A DNA stretch of 64,000 nt from Neobacillus sp. PS3-40 (GCF_030915485.1 NZ_CP133266.1:3786001-3850000); one strand, 5' to 3'; positions 9,532 to 19,402 are shown, counted from the first letter of the stretch. Translations and numbers: made by a program. Notes: generated by a model from the sequence alone, not told the origin.

Positions 9532-10820
9532 TGGAGAAACTATCGTTTGACCAGCTTCAAGAAGAATTATTTCATGAAAAGCTTTCAAATGGCCTAAATG
9601 TCTATATTCTTCCAAAAAAGGGATTCAATAAAACGTTTGCAACATTTACGACTAAGTATGGATCTATTGACAATAACTTTGTTCCATTAGGTAAGCAAGA
9701 ATATACAAAGGTCCCAGATGGAATTGCTCACTTTTTAGAGCACAAGCTTTTTGAAAAAGAAGATGGCGATGTTTTCCAGCAATTTAGCCGCCAGGGTGCT
9801 TCTGCAAATGCTTTTACTTCTTTTACTCGCACCGCCTATTTATTTTCAAGTACTGCAGATGTAGAAAGAAATTTGGAAACATTAGTTGATTTTGTTCAAG
9901 ATCCATATTTCTCAGAAAAGACAGTTGAAAAGGAAAAAGGTATTATTGGCCAAGAAATTACCATGTATGATGACAATCCTGATTGGCGTTTGTATTTCGG
10001 TTTAATCCAAAACTTATATCAAAACCATCCAGTCAAAATTGATATAGCTGGAACAATTGAATCAATCGCACCTATTACAAAAGACTTGCTTTATGAATGC
10101 TATAATACGTTCTATCATCCAAGCAACATGCTGTTATTTATAGTCGGGCCTGTTGATCCAACTGCAATCATGAATCAAGTAAGGGAAAATCAGGCGAAGA
10201 AAGAGTATAAAGATCAGCTAGAGATAAAAAGAAAATTTGATACTGAACCTGTTCAAGCAGCAGAAAAGAAACAGGTTATGGAAATGAATGTTCAAACATC
10301 GAAATGTTTGGTAGGTATCAAAGCCCTTCATGTGGATCAAACCGGTGAGGAAATGTTGAAAAATGAACTCACCATGAATGTTCTTCTTGACCTACTATTT
10401 AGTAAAAGCTCCGAAAATTATAATCAACTTTATAGCGAAGGTCTGATTGATGAGACATTTTCTTACGACTATACACAGGAGCAGGGCTTTGGCTTTGCCA
10501 TGGTTGGTGGAGATACGGGAGAACCTGATCAATTAGCAGATAGAATCAAAAAGATATTTTTTAATGTATTGGGATCTACTTTTACAGAAGATCAATTGGA
10601 AAGAGCAAAAAAGAAAAAAATTGGTGCATTCCTTAGGGCTATTAATTCACCAGAATATATTGCAAACCAATTTACTCGTTATGCATTTAATGATATGAAT
10701 TTATTTGATGTAGTACCAACAATGGAAAAAATCACGTTGAGTGATGTGCAAACTCTTGCATCAGAAGTCATCGAAGAGGAGCGTTTCTCCGTTTGTCAGG
10801 TAGTTCCAAAGAAAAAATAA
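9531..10820 (+). CDS. ymfH: M16-family zinc peptidase-like protein YmfH
   Basis: M16 peptidase homologue of 429 residues. The catalytic/zinc motif HFLEH is present at residues 67-71, with the downstream EKEKGIIGQEI segment supplying the third zinc-ligand glutamate. This is therefore the catalytically competent partner of YmfF, whose gene overlaps it by one base. Homologues are annotated as EF-P 5-aminopentanol modification-associated; the ymfI reductase gene follows. A strong hairpin terminator closes the pair. Confidence 0.9.
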   Translation: MEKLSFDQLQEELFHEKLSNGLNVYILPKKGFNKTFATFTTKYGSIDNNFVPLGKQEYTKVPDGIAHFLEHKLFEKEDGDVFQQFSRQGASANAFTSFTRTAYLFSSTADVERNLETLVDFVQDPYFSEKTVEKEKGIIGQEITMYDDNPDWRLYFGLIQNLYQNHPVKIDIAGTIESIAPITKDLLYECYNTFYHPSNMLLFIVGPVDPTAIMNQVRENQAKKEYKDQLEIKRKFDTEPVQAAEKKQVMEMNVQTSKCLVGIKALHVDQTGEEMLKNELTMNVLLDLLFSKSSENYNQLYSEGLIDETFSYDYTQEQGFGFAMVGGDTGEPDQLADRIKKIFFNVLGSTFTEDQLERAKKKKIGAFLRAINSPEYIANQFTRYAFNDMNLFDVVPTMEKITLSDVQTLASEVIEEERFSVCQVVPKKK

Positions 10821-10823
10821 AGA

Positions 10824-10849
10824 AAAAAGCGCCTAGTCTGGCGCTTTTT
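10824..10849 (+). terminator. terminator after ymfH
   Basis: AAAAAGCGCC and GGCGCTTTTT around a six-base loop. Confidence 0.88.
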
Positions 10850-10891
10850 CTGCGGTTTTTCGGTTAAAATGGAAGTGATAGGAAAGAAAGA

Positions 10892-11623
10892 GTGAAGAAT
10901 ATGATAAAACATGCGCTTATTACAGGTGCGAGTGGTGGAATTGGACAAGCGATTGCCATTAAACTTGCCTCAAAAGGGTATCATCTATATTTGCATTACA
11001 ATCGGAATGAAAATGGAATGAAAATTTTATTGGAAAAGTTGCATTCCTTTGGTGGAGAGTACATACCGATTCAGGCTGATTTATCTCAATCGGATGGATA
11101 TAAAGAAATTGTGAACCAAATTTTTTCCATTGATGATGTAATTCATTGCAGTGGAAACAGCATTAATGGATTACTAGTTGATTTAAAGCAAGAAGAGGCA
11201 GAAGCGTTAATGAATGTCCATGTGATTAGCCCCTTGATGTTATCAAAAGAACTACTTCCAAAGTTAATTAGTAAAAGGTCCGGTACTATTATTGTTGTTT
11301 CCTCCATTTGGGGGCAAACAGGTGCATCATGTGAGGTGGCCTATTCTGCCGTTAAAGGCGCACAAATTTCGTTTGTTAAAGCATTAAGCAAAGAAGTAGC
11401 GCTAAATGGCGTCCGTGTCAATGCAATAGCTCCAGGCGCCGTTGAAACACCAATGATGAATTACTTAAATGATGAAGAACTAAATGCGCTGACTGATGAA
11501 ATTCCAATGGGGAGACTGGGGTTGCCTGAGGAAATAGCGAACGGAGTTTCATTTTTGCTATCTGAGCAGGCCACATATATTACAGGGCAGGTACTCGCAA
11601 TTAATGGTGGCTGGTACACATAA
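10892..11623 (+). CDS. ymfI: SDR-family reductase YmfI (EF-P 5-aminopentanone reductase)
   Basis: NADPH-dependent short-chain dehydrogenase/reductase, 243 residues. It has the cofactor motif TGASGGIG at the N-terminus and the catalytic Ser and YxxxK pattern (VVSSIWGQ, then YSAVK), with the late NGGW end typical of SDR enzymes. In B. subtilis YmfI reduces the 5-aminopentanone group on Lys32 of EF-P to 5-aminopentanol. Two starts are possible: GTG at 10892, used here, with AGGAAAG five bases upstream, or ATG at 10901. It follows the ymfFH pair, consistent with a shared pathway. Confidence 0.88.
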   Translation: MKNMIKHALITGASGGIGQAIAIKLASKGYHLYLHYNRNENGMKILLEKLHSFGGEYIPIQADLSQSDGYKEIVNQIFSIDDVIHCSGNSINGLLVDLKQEEAEALMNVHVISPLMLSKELLPKLISKRSGTIIVVSSIWGQTGASCEVAYSAVKGAQISFVKALSKEVALNGVRVNAIAPGAVETPMMNYLNDEELNALTDEIPMGRLGLPEEIANGVSFLLSEQATYITGQVLAINGGWYT

Positions 11624-11710
11624 GATTTAAATGAAATTTAATTAAATGATGCATATTTTAGACCTCCTTTTAGCATAATAAGATTGTACTATTTTAAAGG
11701 AGGTTATTAT

Positions 11711-11968
11711 ATGTCTGTTTTAGATAACTGGAAACAATGGGAGGACTTTCTTGCCGATCGACTTCATCATGCACAAAACGCTGGTATGAATAAAGATGCC
11801 GTCGGTGACCTTGCCTATCAAATTGGTGACTACTTATCACAACAAGTAGATCCTAAAAATGAGCAGGAAAGAATTCTGTCAGATCTATGGTCAGTAGCAG
11901 ATAAAGATGAGCAACATGCAATAGCTAATATCATGGTAAAACTTATTCAAAACAACGGAAATCGTTAA
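11711..11968 (+). CDS. ymfJ: DUF3243 family protein YmfJ
   Basis: Small acidic protein of 85 residues, same length as B. subtilis YmfJ. The ATG at 11711 is chosen over an upstream in-frame TTG because AAAGGAGG lies just before it. The sequence is mostly helical (DNWKQWEDFLADRLHHAQ) with no catalytic motif. Function unknown. A terminator overlaps its stop codon, so it is probably monocistronic. Confidence 0.85.
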   Translation: MSVLDNWKQWEDFLADRLHHAQNAGMNKDAVGDLAYQIGDYLSQQVDPKNEQERILSDLWSVADKDEQHAIANIMVKLIQNNGNR

Positions 11969-11990
11969 AAGAGAGCTATGCTCTCTTTTT
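11967..11990. terminator. terminator after ymfJ, symmetric
   Basis: AAAAGAGAGC and GCTCTCTTTT with a three-base loop. The A and T flanks make it usable from both strands. Confidence 0.85.
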
Positions 11991-12089
11991 TCTTTGGTAA
12001 ACTTTATATCCTTGCTTTAAATGATCCACATCAAGCGCAAAATGTTTAGCTACTTGTAGTTTCTTCGTTATCATTAGGGTGTTCCCCAT
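11976..12089 (-). CDS. possible 37-residue small protein
   Basis: Minus-strand ORF opening with ATG at 12089 after AAAGGAAAAAC, a fair ribosome site with suitable spacing. The product is basic, with C-terminal YQRKKRA, and a segment VAKHFALDVDHLKQGYKVY that looks like a plausible helix. Its stop lies inside the ymfJ terminator hairpin. No family was recognised; it could be spurious. Confidence 0.3.
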   Translation of the reverse strand: MGNTLMITKKLQVAKHFALDVDHLKQGYKVYQRKKRA

Positions 12090-12188
12090 GTTTTTCCTTT
12101 CATCTTTATACAAAATCATTTATTATAAAGTTTAGATAAACTCACCGTGAAATATGTCGTTTCTTGCGTTGCAAAAGGAGGTTTTTTA

Positions 12189-12974
12189 ATGGGAGAAAAA
12201 GAGTGGTATTTAGAATATGAAATTCAGAAAAATCGACCTGGGCTTTTAGGCGACATTTCTTCTCTTTTAGGAATGATGAAGATTAATATTGTTACGATTA
12301 ATGGCGTTGATGAGGGAAGGCGCGGCCTTTTAATGATAGCGAAAGATGATGACCAAATTGAGCGCCTAGAGTCAATTATACATACAATGGATACAATAAA
12401 ATTAATCAAGCTTAGAGAACCAAAACTTAGAGATCGACTTGCAGTAAGACACGGGCGGTATATTCAAAGAGACGCAGATGATAAGAAAACATTTCGATTT
12501 GTAAGAGATGAGCTTGGCTTATTGGTTGATTTTATGGCAGAATTGTTTAAACAGGAAGGACATAAGTTGATTGGAATTCGTGGAATGCCTCGGGTTGGTA
12601 AAACAGAATCAATTGTTGCCGCAAGTGTTTGTGCTAGTAAGCGATGGTTATTTCTCTCATCAACTCTTTTAAAACAAACAATTCGTAATCAACTAATCGA
12701 AGATGAATATAACGAAAATAATTTATTTATCCTGGATGGGATTGTTTCAACCAAAAGAGGAAACGAGCGCCATCTCCAGCTTGTTCGTGAAATTATGCGT
12801 TTATCAGCTGTTAAAATTGTAGAGCATCCTGATATTTTCGTTCAAAATACAGAATATACGCTTGAAGATTTTGATTATATCATTGAATTACGTAACGAAT
12901 CAGAAGAAGAAATCACTTATGATCTGGTAGAAAAAAGCAATATATTCGCGGGGTCTGAAGATTTTGATTTTTAA
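12189..12974 (+). CDS. ymfK: ACT-domain plus P-loop protein YmfK (DUF3388)
   Basis: Protein of 261 residues. Residues 5-75 resemble an ACT ligand-binding domain (EIQKNRPGLLGDISSLLG). A Walker A-like sequence GMPRVGKT occurs at residues 132-139, followed by an alpha/beta region. This suggests a small-molecule-sensing nucleotide-binding protein, but no function is known for the family. The start at 12189 is preferred because AAAGGAGG precedes it; an upstream GTG at 12147 has no such site. The rodZ gene follows closely and may be co-transcribed. Confidence 0.85.
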   Translation: MGEKEWYLEYEIQKNRPGLLGDISSLLGMMKINIVTINGVDEGRRGLLMIAKDDDQIERLESIIHTMDTIKLIKLREPKLRDRLAVRHGRYIQRDADDKKTFRFVRDELGLLVDFMAELFKQEGHKLIGIRGMPRVGKTESIVAASVCASKRWLFLSSTLLKQTIRNQLIEDEYNENNLFILDGIVSTKRGNERHLQLVREIMRLSAVKIVEHPDIFVQNTEYTLEDFDYIIELRNESEEEITYDLVEKSNIFAGSEDFDF

Positions 12975-12996
12975 TTAAATTGGAAGGTGTTATAAG

Positions 12997-13890
12997 TTGA
13001 CGGAATTAGGTAATCGACTGAAAGAGGCCCGATTAGCCAATGGTTTAAGTTTGGAGGATTTACAAGCCATAACCAAAATACAAAAAAGGTATTTAATAGG
13101 AATTGAAAATGGCGATTTTTCTGCCATGCCAGGGAGCTTTTATGTTAGAGCTTTTATTAAGCAATACGCAGAAGCTGTTCAGCTTGACCATGATGAAATT
13201 TTTGAGACGTATAAAGCTGAAATTCCTGTAGCATATCATGAACGTTTGCCTGAACAGTTATCACGAGTAAAAACACATAAAACACTAACAGATCGTAATC
13301 CAAAGATTTTCGATGTACTGCCTAAGATATTAATTGGTATATTTATAATTGGTGCAGCTGCACTAATCTATTATTATTTTTTGACACACAATGCAGGGAA
13401 TAATTCTAAAGAATCAATAAATAACCAAAATGCAACTGCAAATTTAGCTAAATCAGACAATTTCAAAAGTGTAAAAGCTTCTGAAAAGAAAAAGAAGAAA
13501 ACCAATGTCAAAAAAGTAGATTCAAATGAAAATTCTACACAAACAGAGGTTCCAACTCAAGAAATCGCGTTGGTCCAAAAAGGCGGATCACGCTCTACTT
13601 ATGAGTTGAAAAATACAGATAAATTTGTCGTTAAATTGGTCTCAAATGGTCAGACATGGGTCAATATTAAGAATGGCAAAGGGTACTCCTTTTTCCAAGG
13701 GATGCTAAATAAAGACGGCACAAATACTCAAACCGTGGATTTAACAAAGGAAAGTGACGCTGTTTTAGTAATCGGCAGAACGATCGATACGGATATATTT
13801 GTGAATGACCAAAAACTTGAGTATGCTACACCACCTACTCAAGTGGTTCGCCAGGACATTACGATTCATTTTGTTCCGAAGAACAAATAG
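12997..13890 (+). CDS. rodZ: cell-shape protein RodZ (YmfM)
   Basis: Bitopic membrane protein of 297 residues that links MreB filaments to the elongation machinery. Residues 1-70 form an XRE-like helix-turn-helix domain (LGNRLKEARLANGLSLEDL). One transmembrane helix spans about 109-129. A lysine-rich stretch (about 160-176) follows, then a DUF4115-type extracytoplasmic domain with an exposed Trp (GQTWVNIKN). It starts with TTG at 12997 after GGAAGGTG. mreBH, an MreB paralogue, is also in this window at 47 kb. Confidence 0.88.
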   Translation: MTELGNRLKEARLANGLSLEDLQAITKIQKRYLIGIENGDFSAMPGSFYVRAFIKQYAEAVQLDHDEIFETYKAEIPVAYHERLPEQLSRVKTHKTLTDRNPKIFDVLPKILIGIFIIGAAALIYYYFLTHNAGNNSKESINNQNATANLAKSDNFKSVKASEKKKKKTNVKKVDSNENSTQTEVPTQEIALVQKGGSRSTYELKNTDKFVVKLVSNGQTWVNIKNGKGYSFFQGMLNKDGTNTQTVDLTKESDAVLVIGRTIDTDIFVNDQKLEYATPPTQVVRQDITIHFVPKNK

Positions 13891-13913
13891 TCATCAAGTG
13901 ATGGCTATTTTTC
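13887..13913 (+). terminator. terminator after rodZ
   Basis: ATAGTCATCA and TGATGGCTAT, one G-T pair, two-base spacer, T tract. It overlaps the stop codon of rodZ. Confidence 0.7.
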
Positions 13914-14017
13914 ACTTTATTTAAATACCAATATACGATTTTATCGTATGTTTTGTTAAATAATAATATAAAACGTAACATGTGAAATAGAAAAGGCAAG
14001 GTTATGCTCACTTGTTC

Positions 14018-14112
14018 GCTAATCAGAATTTAGCTCCATAAATTTTGCTAGCGCATAAGGGCAACTACGCCTGATCATCGCCCTTAGGGGCTCGCCAATC
14101 GGAGAGTTTTCT
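14018..14112 (+). repeat. dispersed intergenic repeat, copy A
   Basis: Near-full copy of a repeated intergenic element. In order: AGCTAATCAGAATTT-type 5' end, GCGCATAAGGGCAACTACGC core, ATCGCCCTTAGGGG, then the CTCGCC-AATC-GGAGAG hairpin followed by TTTTCT. The core pairs AAGGGC with GCCCTT. The last hairpin has one mismatch compared with other copies. It lies between rodZ and pgsA. Confidence 0.8.
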
Positions 14113-14176
14113 ATAGTTTTAAGAATTTCGTACGATCGGCTTCACTTTTTTGATTAAATTTTTTGGAGGAAAAAAA

Positions 14177-14755
14177 ATGAATTTACCAAATAAAATAACG
14201 GTATCAAGAATTTTATTAATTCCTATTTTCTTGATTATCATGCTTGTACCATTTAAATGGGGTTATGTCCATTTGCTTGGCACATATCTTCCAGTTACTC
14301 ATTTGGTTGGTGGTTTGATATTTATCCTTGCATCTGCCACAGACTGGGTAGACGGGTATTTAGCACGCAAATATCATCTTGTAACGAATATGGGGAAATT
14401 TCTTGATCCACTTGCCGACAAACTGCTTGTTTCTGCGGCGTTAATTGTTCTTGTTGAGCTAGGATATGCTCCTTCATGGATTGTTATTATTATCATTAGT
14501 AGAGAGTTTGCGATTACAGGCCTTCGTCTGCTACTTGCGGGCGCAGGGGAAGTTGTTGCAGCAAATATGCTTGGTAAAGTTAAAACATGGGCACAAATTG
14601 TTGCTATTTCTGCTCTTCTCTTACATAACATTATTTTTAAAGCTATTTCTCTTCCGTTTGATCAAATTGCCTTATATATTGCCCTTATTTTTACGATTTG
14701 GTCTGGCTGGGATTACTTTGCTAAAAACATGCATGTATTTAAAAATTCCAAGTAA
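14177..14755 (+). CDS. pgsA: phosphatidylglycerophosphate synthase PgsA
   Basis: Integral membrane enzyme transferring phosphatidyl from CDP-diacylglycerol to glycerol 3-phosphate, the committed step to phosphatidylglycerol. The product has 192 residues, close to B. subtilis PgsA. The CDP-alcohol phosphotransferase signature is intact: D56, D59-G60, A63-R64, G73, D77 and D81. About six hydrophobic segments are present. The ATG at 14177 follows GGAGG; an upstream in-frame ATG at 14150 lacks a site. cinA follows after a short gap, as in B. subtilis. Confidence 0.95.
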   Translation: MNLPNKITVSRILLIPIFLIIMLVPFKWGYVHLLGTYLPVTHLVGGLIFILASATDWVDGYLARKYHLVTNMGKFLDPLADKLLVSAALIVLVELGYAPSWIVIIIISREFAITGLRLLLAGAGEVVAANMLGKVKTWAQIVAISALLLHNIIFKAISLPFDQIALYIALIFTIWSGWDYFAKNMHVFKNSK

Positions 14756-14838
14756 AGAGAAAAGCGCAAGGTCCCTTGTGCTAGACAATCATCAAAGACA
14801 ATATAAATTCTGGTAACTTTAAAAAGGTGTGATGGATT

Positions 14839-16092
14839 ATGAATGCCGAAATTATTGCAGTAGGGTCAGAATTGTTATTAGGTCAAATTGTTAATTCAAA
14901 TGCTCGGTTTTTATCCCTTCACTTGGCTGGATTAGGAATTCACGTATATTATCATACAGTAGTTGGTGATAATGCGGGGCGCCTAAAATCAGCGATTGAA
15001 ATTGCCGAGAAACGTTCGAATATTATTATATTTACAGGTGGACTTGGCCCAACAAAGGATGATCTTACAAAAGAAACCATTGCAAGGCATGTTGGGAAAG
15101 AATTAATTATGGATGAAAAAGCATTTGAATCCATAGAGCAATATTTTAAGAAAACAAATCGAGAAATGACAGAAAATAATCAAAAGCAAGCACTTGTTTT
15201 AAGAGACTCAATCGTTCTTCCAAATGATCATGGCATGGCCCCAGGAATGATGCTTCGTTCAAATAATCATATTTATATGTTACTTCCTGGACCGCCAAAA
15301 GAGATGGAGCCGATGTTTCTTCAGTATGGTAGGCAAGCGCTATCGTCACAAAATGACGCGAAAGAAAAAATTGTTTCAAGAGTGTTACGGTTTTTTGGGA
15401 TTGGGGAAGCATCATTAGAGACGGGAATTGAAGATTTAATCGATGCTCAAACGAACCCAACGATAGCTCCGCTTGCTTCTGATGGAGAAGTTACATTAAG
15501 ATTGACTGCCAGCCACTCAAATTTGGATGAAGCACAGGCATTGCTCGATCAGACAGAAAAAGCAATCCAATCTCGTGTGAGTCAATATTTCTACGGTTAT
15601 GATAATAGTTCACTGATGCAGGAATTAATTAAACTTTTGATGAAAAAGAACTTAACCATTGCTGTGGCAGAAAGCCTCACAGGAGGGATGTTCCAACAGG
15701 AGTTAACCTCATTTCCTGGTACAAGTGCCTTATTAAAAGGCGGAGTCGTTTGTTACACAAATGAAGTGAAACAAACGCTTTTAAACGTGAAAAAGGAAAC
15801 GATCGATGTTCAAGGTGCTGTAAGTGGAGAATGTGCCAAAGAATTAGCAGAGAATGTGGCTGTGCTCGTTGGCGCTGATATCGGTATTAGTTTCACCGGC
15901 GTCGCTGGCCCTGGTGAATTAGAGGGCAAGCCTGCTGGTACTGTGTACATCGGAATTCATTTGAACGACAGAAAAAGTATTACCGAAGAGTTACATCTTG
16001 GTGGGACACGTGAAGCAATCCGCACCCGTGCTGTCAAATATGGTTGTTATTTATTAATCAAACTTTTGCAAGAATCACAGAATGCTAAATAG
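14839..16092 (+). CDS. cinA: competence/damage-inducible protein CinA
   Basis: Two-domain protein of 417 residues. The N-terminal half is a MoaB/MogA-like domain ([28 protein letters not shown]) with nucleotide-pyrophosphatase activity in characterised homologues. The C-terminal half (from about residue 255) is the nicotinamide-nucleotide amidase-type domain, with [12 protein letters not shown] and TGVAGPG. Start ATG 14839 has an AAAAAGGTG site. It lies upstream of recA, but the terminator at 16076 and the promoter at 16363 suggest separate transcription of recA. Confidence 0.93.
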   Translation: MNAEIIAVGSELLLGQIVNSNARFLSLHLAGLGIHVYYHTVVGDNAGRLKSAIEIAEKRSNIIIFTGGLGPTKDDLTKETIARHVGKELIMDEKAFESIEQYFKKTNREMTENNQKQALVLRDSIVLPNDHGMAPGMMLRSNNHIYMLLPGPPKEMEPMFLQYGRQALSSQNDAKEKIVSRVLRFFGIGEASLETGIEDLIDAQTNPTIAPLASDGEVTLRLTASHSNLDEAQALLDQTEKAIQSRVSQYFYGYDNSSLMQELIKLLMKKNLTIAVAESLTGGMFQQELTSFPGTSALLKGGVVCYTNEVKQTLLNVKKETIDVQGAVSGECAKELAENVAVLVGADIGISFTGVAGPGELEGKPAGTVYIGIHLNDRKSITEELHLGGTREAIRTRAVKYGCYLLIKLLQESQNAK

Positions 16093-16108
16093 GTTCTGTG
16101 GTTTTTTT
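16076..16108 (+). terminator. terminator overlapping the end of cinA
   Basis: CACAGAA and TTCTGTG around an 11-base loop that contains the cinA stop codon, followed by GTTTTTTT. Confidence 0.75.
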
Positions 16109-16339
16109 GTGTTCTTCTCCAACAAAAAAGATCTTTTCTTCAAAATTAAGTGTGGGTGGAGCATCAAATAAAAAATGTTGATTTTTTCCAGGGACTGAAT
16201 AGGAACAACAAAATATAAGAACTTGTAAAAATATCAGATAATGGGGCAAAAGGGGCAATTGGAGCAAAAATATTGTACAAAATATAGATTTGCAAGATAG
16301 ATTTGTATGTTTTGAAACCTAAACGCAGTTGAAAAAATC

Positions 16340-16353
16340 CGAATGAATGTTCG
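16340..16353. promoter_or_regulatory. LexA box of recA
   Basis: CGAATGAATGTTCG matches the Bacillus SOS box CGAAC-N4-GTTCG at all fixed positions except one. It lies 9 bp upstream of the recA -35 box. Confidence 0.8.
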
Positions 16354-16362
16354 ATTTTTTGC

Positions 16363-16391
16363 TCGACAAAAAGGACAAAAGCAGTTATATT
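16363..16391 (+). promoter_or_regulatory. recA promoter
   Basis: TCGACA and TATATT with a 17-bp spacer, 61 bp before the recA start. The rest of the 16109-16330 gap shows no gene; minus-strand reading frames there are short and have no ribosome site. Confidence 0.6.
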
Positions 16392-16452
16392 ATAAATAGG
16401 AATTTAATTCGACTGAATATGTTTTTTTTTATACATGAAGGAGGAAATATAA

Positions 16453-17493
16453 GTGAGTGATCGTCAAGCTGCCCTTGAAATGGCATTAAAACAAATAGAA
16501 AAGCAATTTGGTAAAGGTTCGATTATGAAGATGGGTGAAAAAACAGATACGCAGGTTTTGACTTCCCCGAGTGGTTCTTTGGCACTCGATGTTGCTCTTG
16601 GGGTAGGCGGTTATCCAAGAGGGCGTATCATCGAAATTTATGGCCCTGAGAGTTCAGGTAAAACAACTGTTGCATTACATGCTATTGCTGAGGTCCAATT
16701 AAAAGGTGGACAGGCAGCGTTTATCGATGCCGAGCATGCACTTGATCCAGCATATGCACAAAAGCTTGGTGTTAATATTGATGAGCTTTTACTGTCACAA
16801 CCTGATACAGGTGAACAGGCCCTTGAAATTGCGGAGGCACTTGTTCGCAGTGGAGCGGTAGATATCCTTGTCATTGACTCCGTTGCAGCATTAGTACCAA
16901 AAGCAGAAATTGAAGGAGACATGGGAGATTCACATGTAGGTTTACAGGCCCGCTTGATGTCCCAAGCCTTAAGAAAACTATCTGGCGCTATCAATAAATC
17001 AAAAACAATTGCTATCTTTATTAACCAAATTCGTGAAAAAGTAGGGGTAATGTTCGGAAACCCTGAGATAACTCCTGGTGGCCGTGCTCTTAAATTCTAT
17101 TCAACTGTTCGTCTTGAAGTGCGCCGTGCGGAAGCGTTAAAGCAAGGTAATGATATTGTTGGTAATAAAACAAAAATCAAAGTGGTAAAAAATAAAGTAG
17201 CTCCTCCTTTCCGTACTGCTGAAGTGGATATTATGTATGGAGAAGGTATGTCCAGAGAAGGAGAAATCATTGACCTTGGCTCTGAATTAGATATCATTCA
17301 AAAAAGCGGCTCTTGGTATTCTTACAATGAGGAGCGACTAGGCCAAGGCCGTGAAAATGCAAAACAATTCTTGAAGGAAAATCGTGAAATTTCCCAACAG
17401 ATTCAGCTGAAAATCCGCGAACATTATGGATTAGATGGAAACAAAGCGATAACAGAATCAGGTGATTCAGAGGAATTAGAATTACTTGACTAA
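16453..17493 (+). CDS. recA: recombinase RecA
   Basis: Strand-exchange ATPase central to homologous recombination and to SOS induction through LexA self-cleavage. It has 346 residues, the usual length. Walker A GPESSGKT spans residues 64-71; loop L2 region [17 protein letters not shown] and the acidic C-terminal tail ([11 protein letters not shown]) are present. It starts with GTG at 16453 after AAGGAGG. The LexA box upstream and the divergent lexA-yneA locus at 59 kb make up a full SOS circuit in this window. Confidence 0.98.
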   Translation: MSDRQAALEMALKQIEKQFGKGSIMKMGEKTDTQVLTSPSGSLALDVALGVGGYPRGRIIEIYGPESSGKTTVALHAIAEVQLKGGQAAFIDAEHALDPAYAQKLGVNIDELLLSQPDTGEQALEIAEALVRSGAVDILVIDSVAALVPKAEIEGDMGDSHVGLQARLMSQALRKLSGAINKSKTIAIFINQIREKVGVMFGNPEITPGGRALKFYSTVRLEVRRAEALKQGNDIVGNKTKIKVVKNKVAPPFRTAEVDIMYGEGMSREGEIIDLGSELDIIQKSGSWYSYNEERLGQGRENAKQFLKENREISQQIQLKIREHYGLDGNKAITESGDSEELELLD

Positions 17494-17497
17494 TTTC

Positions 17498-17532
17498 AAG
17501 AACAAAACCTACTTTTAGGTTTTGTTCTTTTT
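17498..17532 (+). terminator. terminator after recA
   Basis: Fourteen-base arms AAGAACAAAACCTA and TAGGTTTTGTTCTT around a four-base loop, then TTT. Confidence 0.9.
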
Positions 17533-17644
17533 GTTAAATCGTATTTTTATACATATTTATTTATTATTATTCAATAAAAGTGATAACATTCATTGATTAT
17601 CTGAAACAAAATATAAATGTTAAAAATGGTAAAAGGACTAACCC

Positions 17645-17673
17645 TTGACAATGAATATTCGCACCCTTACAAT
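17645..17673 (+). promoter_or_regulatory. rny promoter
   Basis: Consensus TTGACA and TACAAT separated by exactly 17 bp. The leader to rny would be about 135 nt; no known RNA motif was recognised in it. Confidence 0.8.
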
Positions 17674-17813
17674 TAACATGTATATTTTACATTTTTGGGA
17701 ATATGGAAATTTTTTTAGAAGCCTTGGTGCTTGCTGTGTATGTTGAGTCTAAACAATGTACATGCCGACACTTAAAAATGTAGCAAAAGTTCATAGCAAG
17801 AGGAGGTGTAACG

Positions 17814-19373
17814 ATGGAATTAACTAATGTCATCTCCATTTTGCTTGGTCTAATCGTCGGTGCCGTTGTTGGCTATTTTATTCGTAGGTCTATTGCTGAA
17901 GCAAAAATTGCAGGAGCAAAGAATGCTGCTGTGCAGATTCTTGAGGATGGAAAGCGTGAAGCTGATTCATTGAAAAAAGAAGCCCTGTTAGAAGCAAAAG
18001 ACGAAATTCACAAGCTTCGTAGTGAAGCTGAGCGTGAGGTTCGAGAACGAAGAAATGAACTGCAAAAACAAGAAAACCGTTTACTGCAAAGAGAAGAGAA
18101 TTTAGATCGAAAAGATGAATCGGTAAATAAACGTGAAGCTCTTTTAGAAAAGAAGGATGATTCTCTTAACCAAAGACAACAGCATATTGAACAGATGGAA
18201 AGCAAAGTGGACGAGTTGATACGAACACAACAAGCTGAACTTGAACGTATTTCTAGTTTGACACGTGAAGAAGCAAAGTCGATCATTTTAGATCGAACTG
18301 AAAAAGAACTTTCCTATGATCTTGCCGTAATGATCAGAGAAAGTGAAAGTCGTGTGAAAGAGGAATCCGACAAGAAAGCAAAAGAAATATTGTCGCTGGC
18401 AATCCAGCGTTGCGCTGCTGACCATGTGGCAGAAACAACTGTCTCTGTTGTAAATCTTCCAAATGATGAGATGAAAGGTCGGATTATTGGCCGCGAAGGT
18501 CGAAACATCCGCACCCTTGAAACACTTACAGGAATTGATTTAATTATTGATGATACTCCTGAAGCGGTTATCCTATCAGGATTTGACCCGATCCGTCGTG
18601 AAACAGCTCGCTTGGCACTTGAGAAACTTGTCCAAGATGGTCGTATCCATCCAGCCCGCATTGAGGAAATGGTGGAGAAATCACGGCGTGAGGTGGATGA
18701 ATACATCCGAGAAGTTGGTGAACAAACAACATTTGAAGTTGGTGTTCATGGTCTTCATCCAGATCTTATCAAAATTCTTGGTCGTTTGAAGTATCGTACA
18801 AGTTACGGACAAAATGTATTAAAGCATTCAGTGGAAGTAGCACAGCTTTCAGGCTTACTTGCAGCTGAACTTGGAGAAGATGAAACATTAGCACGCCGGG
18901 CCGGATTACTACATGATATTGGGAAAGCCATTGATCATGAAGTGGAAGGTAGCCACGTGGAAATTGGGGTAGAACTCGCAACAAAATATAAGGAACACCC
19001 AGTTGTTATTAACAGTATAGCTTCACACCATGGTGATACAGAAGCAACATCTGTCATTGCAGTGCTTGTAGCAGCTGCTGATGCATTGTCAGCTGCTAGA
19101 CCTGGTGCACGAAGTGAAACTCTAGAAAATTATATCAGAAGACTTGAAAAGCTTGAGGAAATTTCTGAATCCTATGAAGGTGTCGAGAAATCATTTGCAA
19201 TTCAAGCAGGTCGTGAAGTGAGAATTATTGTAAGACCCGAAGCGGTAGACGATCTTTCTGCACATCGATTGGCACGCGATATTCGCAAACGAATTGAAGA
19301 AGAGCTTGATTATCCAGGACATATCAAAGTCACGGTAATCCGTGAAACACGTGCTGTAGAATATGCGAAATAA
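17814..19373 (+). CDS. rny: ribonuclease Y
   Basis: Membrane-anchored endoribonuclease that starts bulk mRNA decay. It has 519 residues. Visible in order: an N-terminal transmembrane helix (about 3-24), a long charged coiled coil (about 30-200), a KH RNA-binding domain (about 210-275, [12 protein letters not shown]), and the metal-dependent HD domain with HDIGKAID near residue 366. The ATG at 17814 follows AAGAGGAGGTG. ymdB and spoVS follow, as in B. subtilis. RicA, a part of the Y-complex that adjusts its specificity, is encoded at 26.7 kb. Confidence 0.97.
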   Translation: MELTNVISILLGLIVGAVVGYFIRRSIAEAKIAGAKNAAVQILEDGKREADSLKKEALLEAKDEIHKLRSEAEREVRERRNELQKQENRLLQREENLDRKDESVNKREALLEKKDDSLNQRQQHIEQMESKVDELIRTQQAELERISSLTREEAKSIILDRTEKELSYDLAVMIRESESRVKEESDKKAKEILSLAIQRCAADHVAETTVSVVNLPNDEMKGRIIGREGRNIRTLETLTGIDLIIDDTPEAVILSGFDPIRRETARLALEKLVQDGRIHPARIEEMVEKSRREVDEYIREVGEQTTFEVGVHGLHPDLIKILGRLKYRTSYGQNVLKHSVEVAQLSGLLAAELGEDETLARRAGLLHDIGKAIDHEVEGSHVEIGVELATKYKEHPVVINSIASHHGDTEATSVIAVLVAAADALSAARPGARSETLENYIRRLEKLEEISESYEGVEKSFAIQAGREVRIIVRPEAVDDLSAHRLARDIRKRIEEELDYPGHIKVTVIRETRAVEYAK

Positions 19374-19402
19374 AGCGATGCATTTGCATCGCTTTATTTT
19401 TT
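19372..19402 (+). terminator. terminator after rny
   Basis: AAAGCGATGCA and TGCATCGCTTT followed by ATTTTTT. The following AGCTAATC resembles the first bases of the dispersed repeat, but the similarity stops there. Confidence 0.85.
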
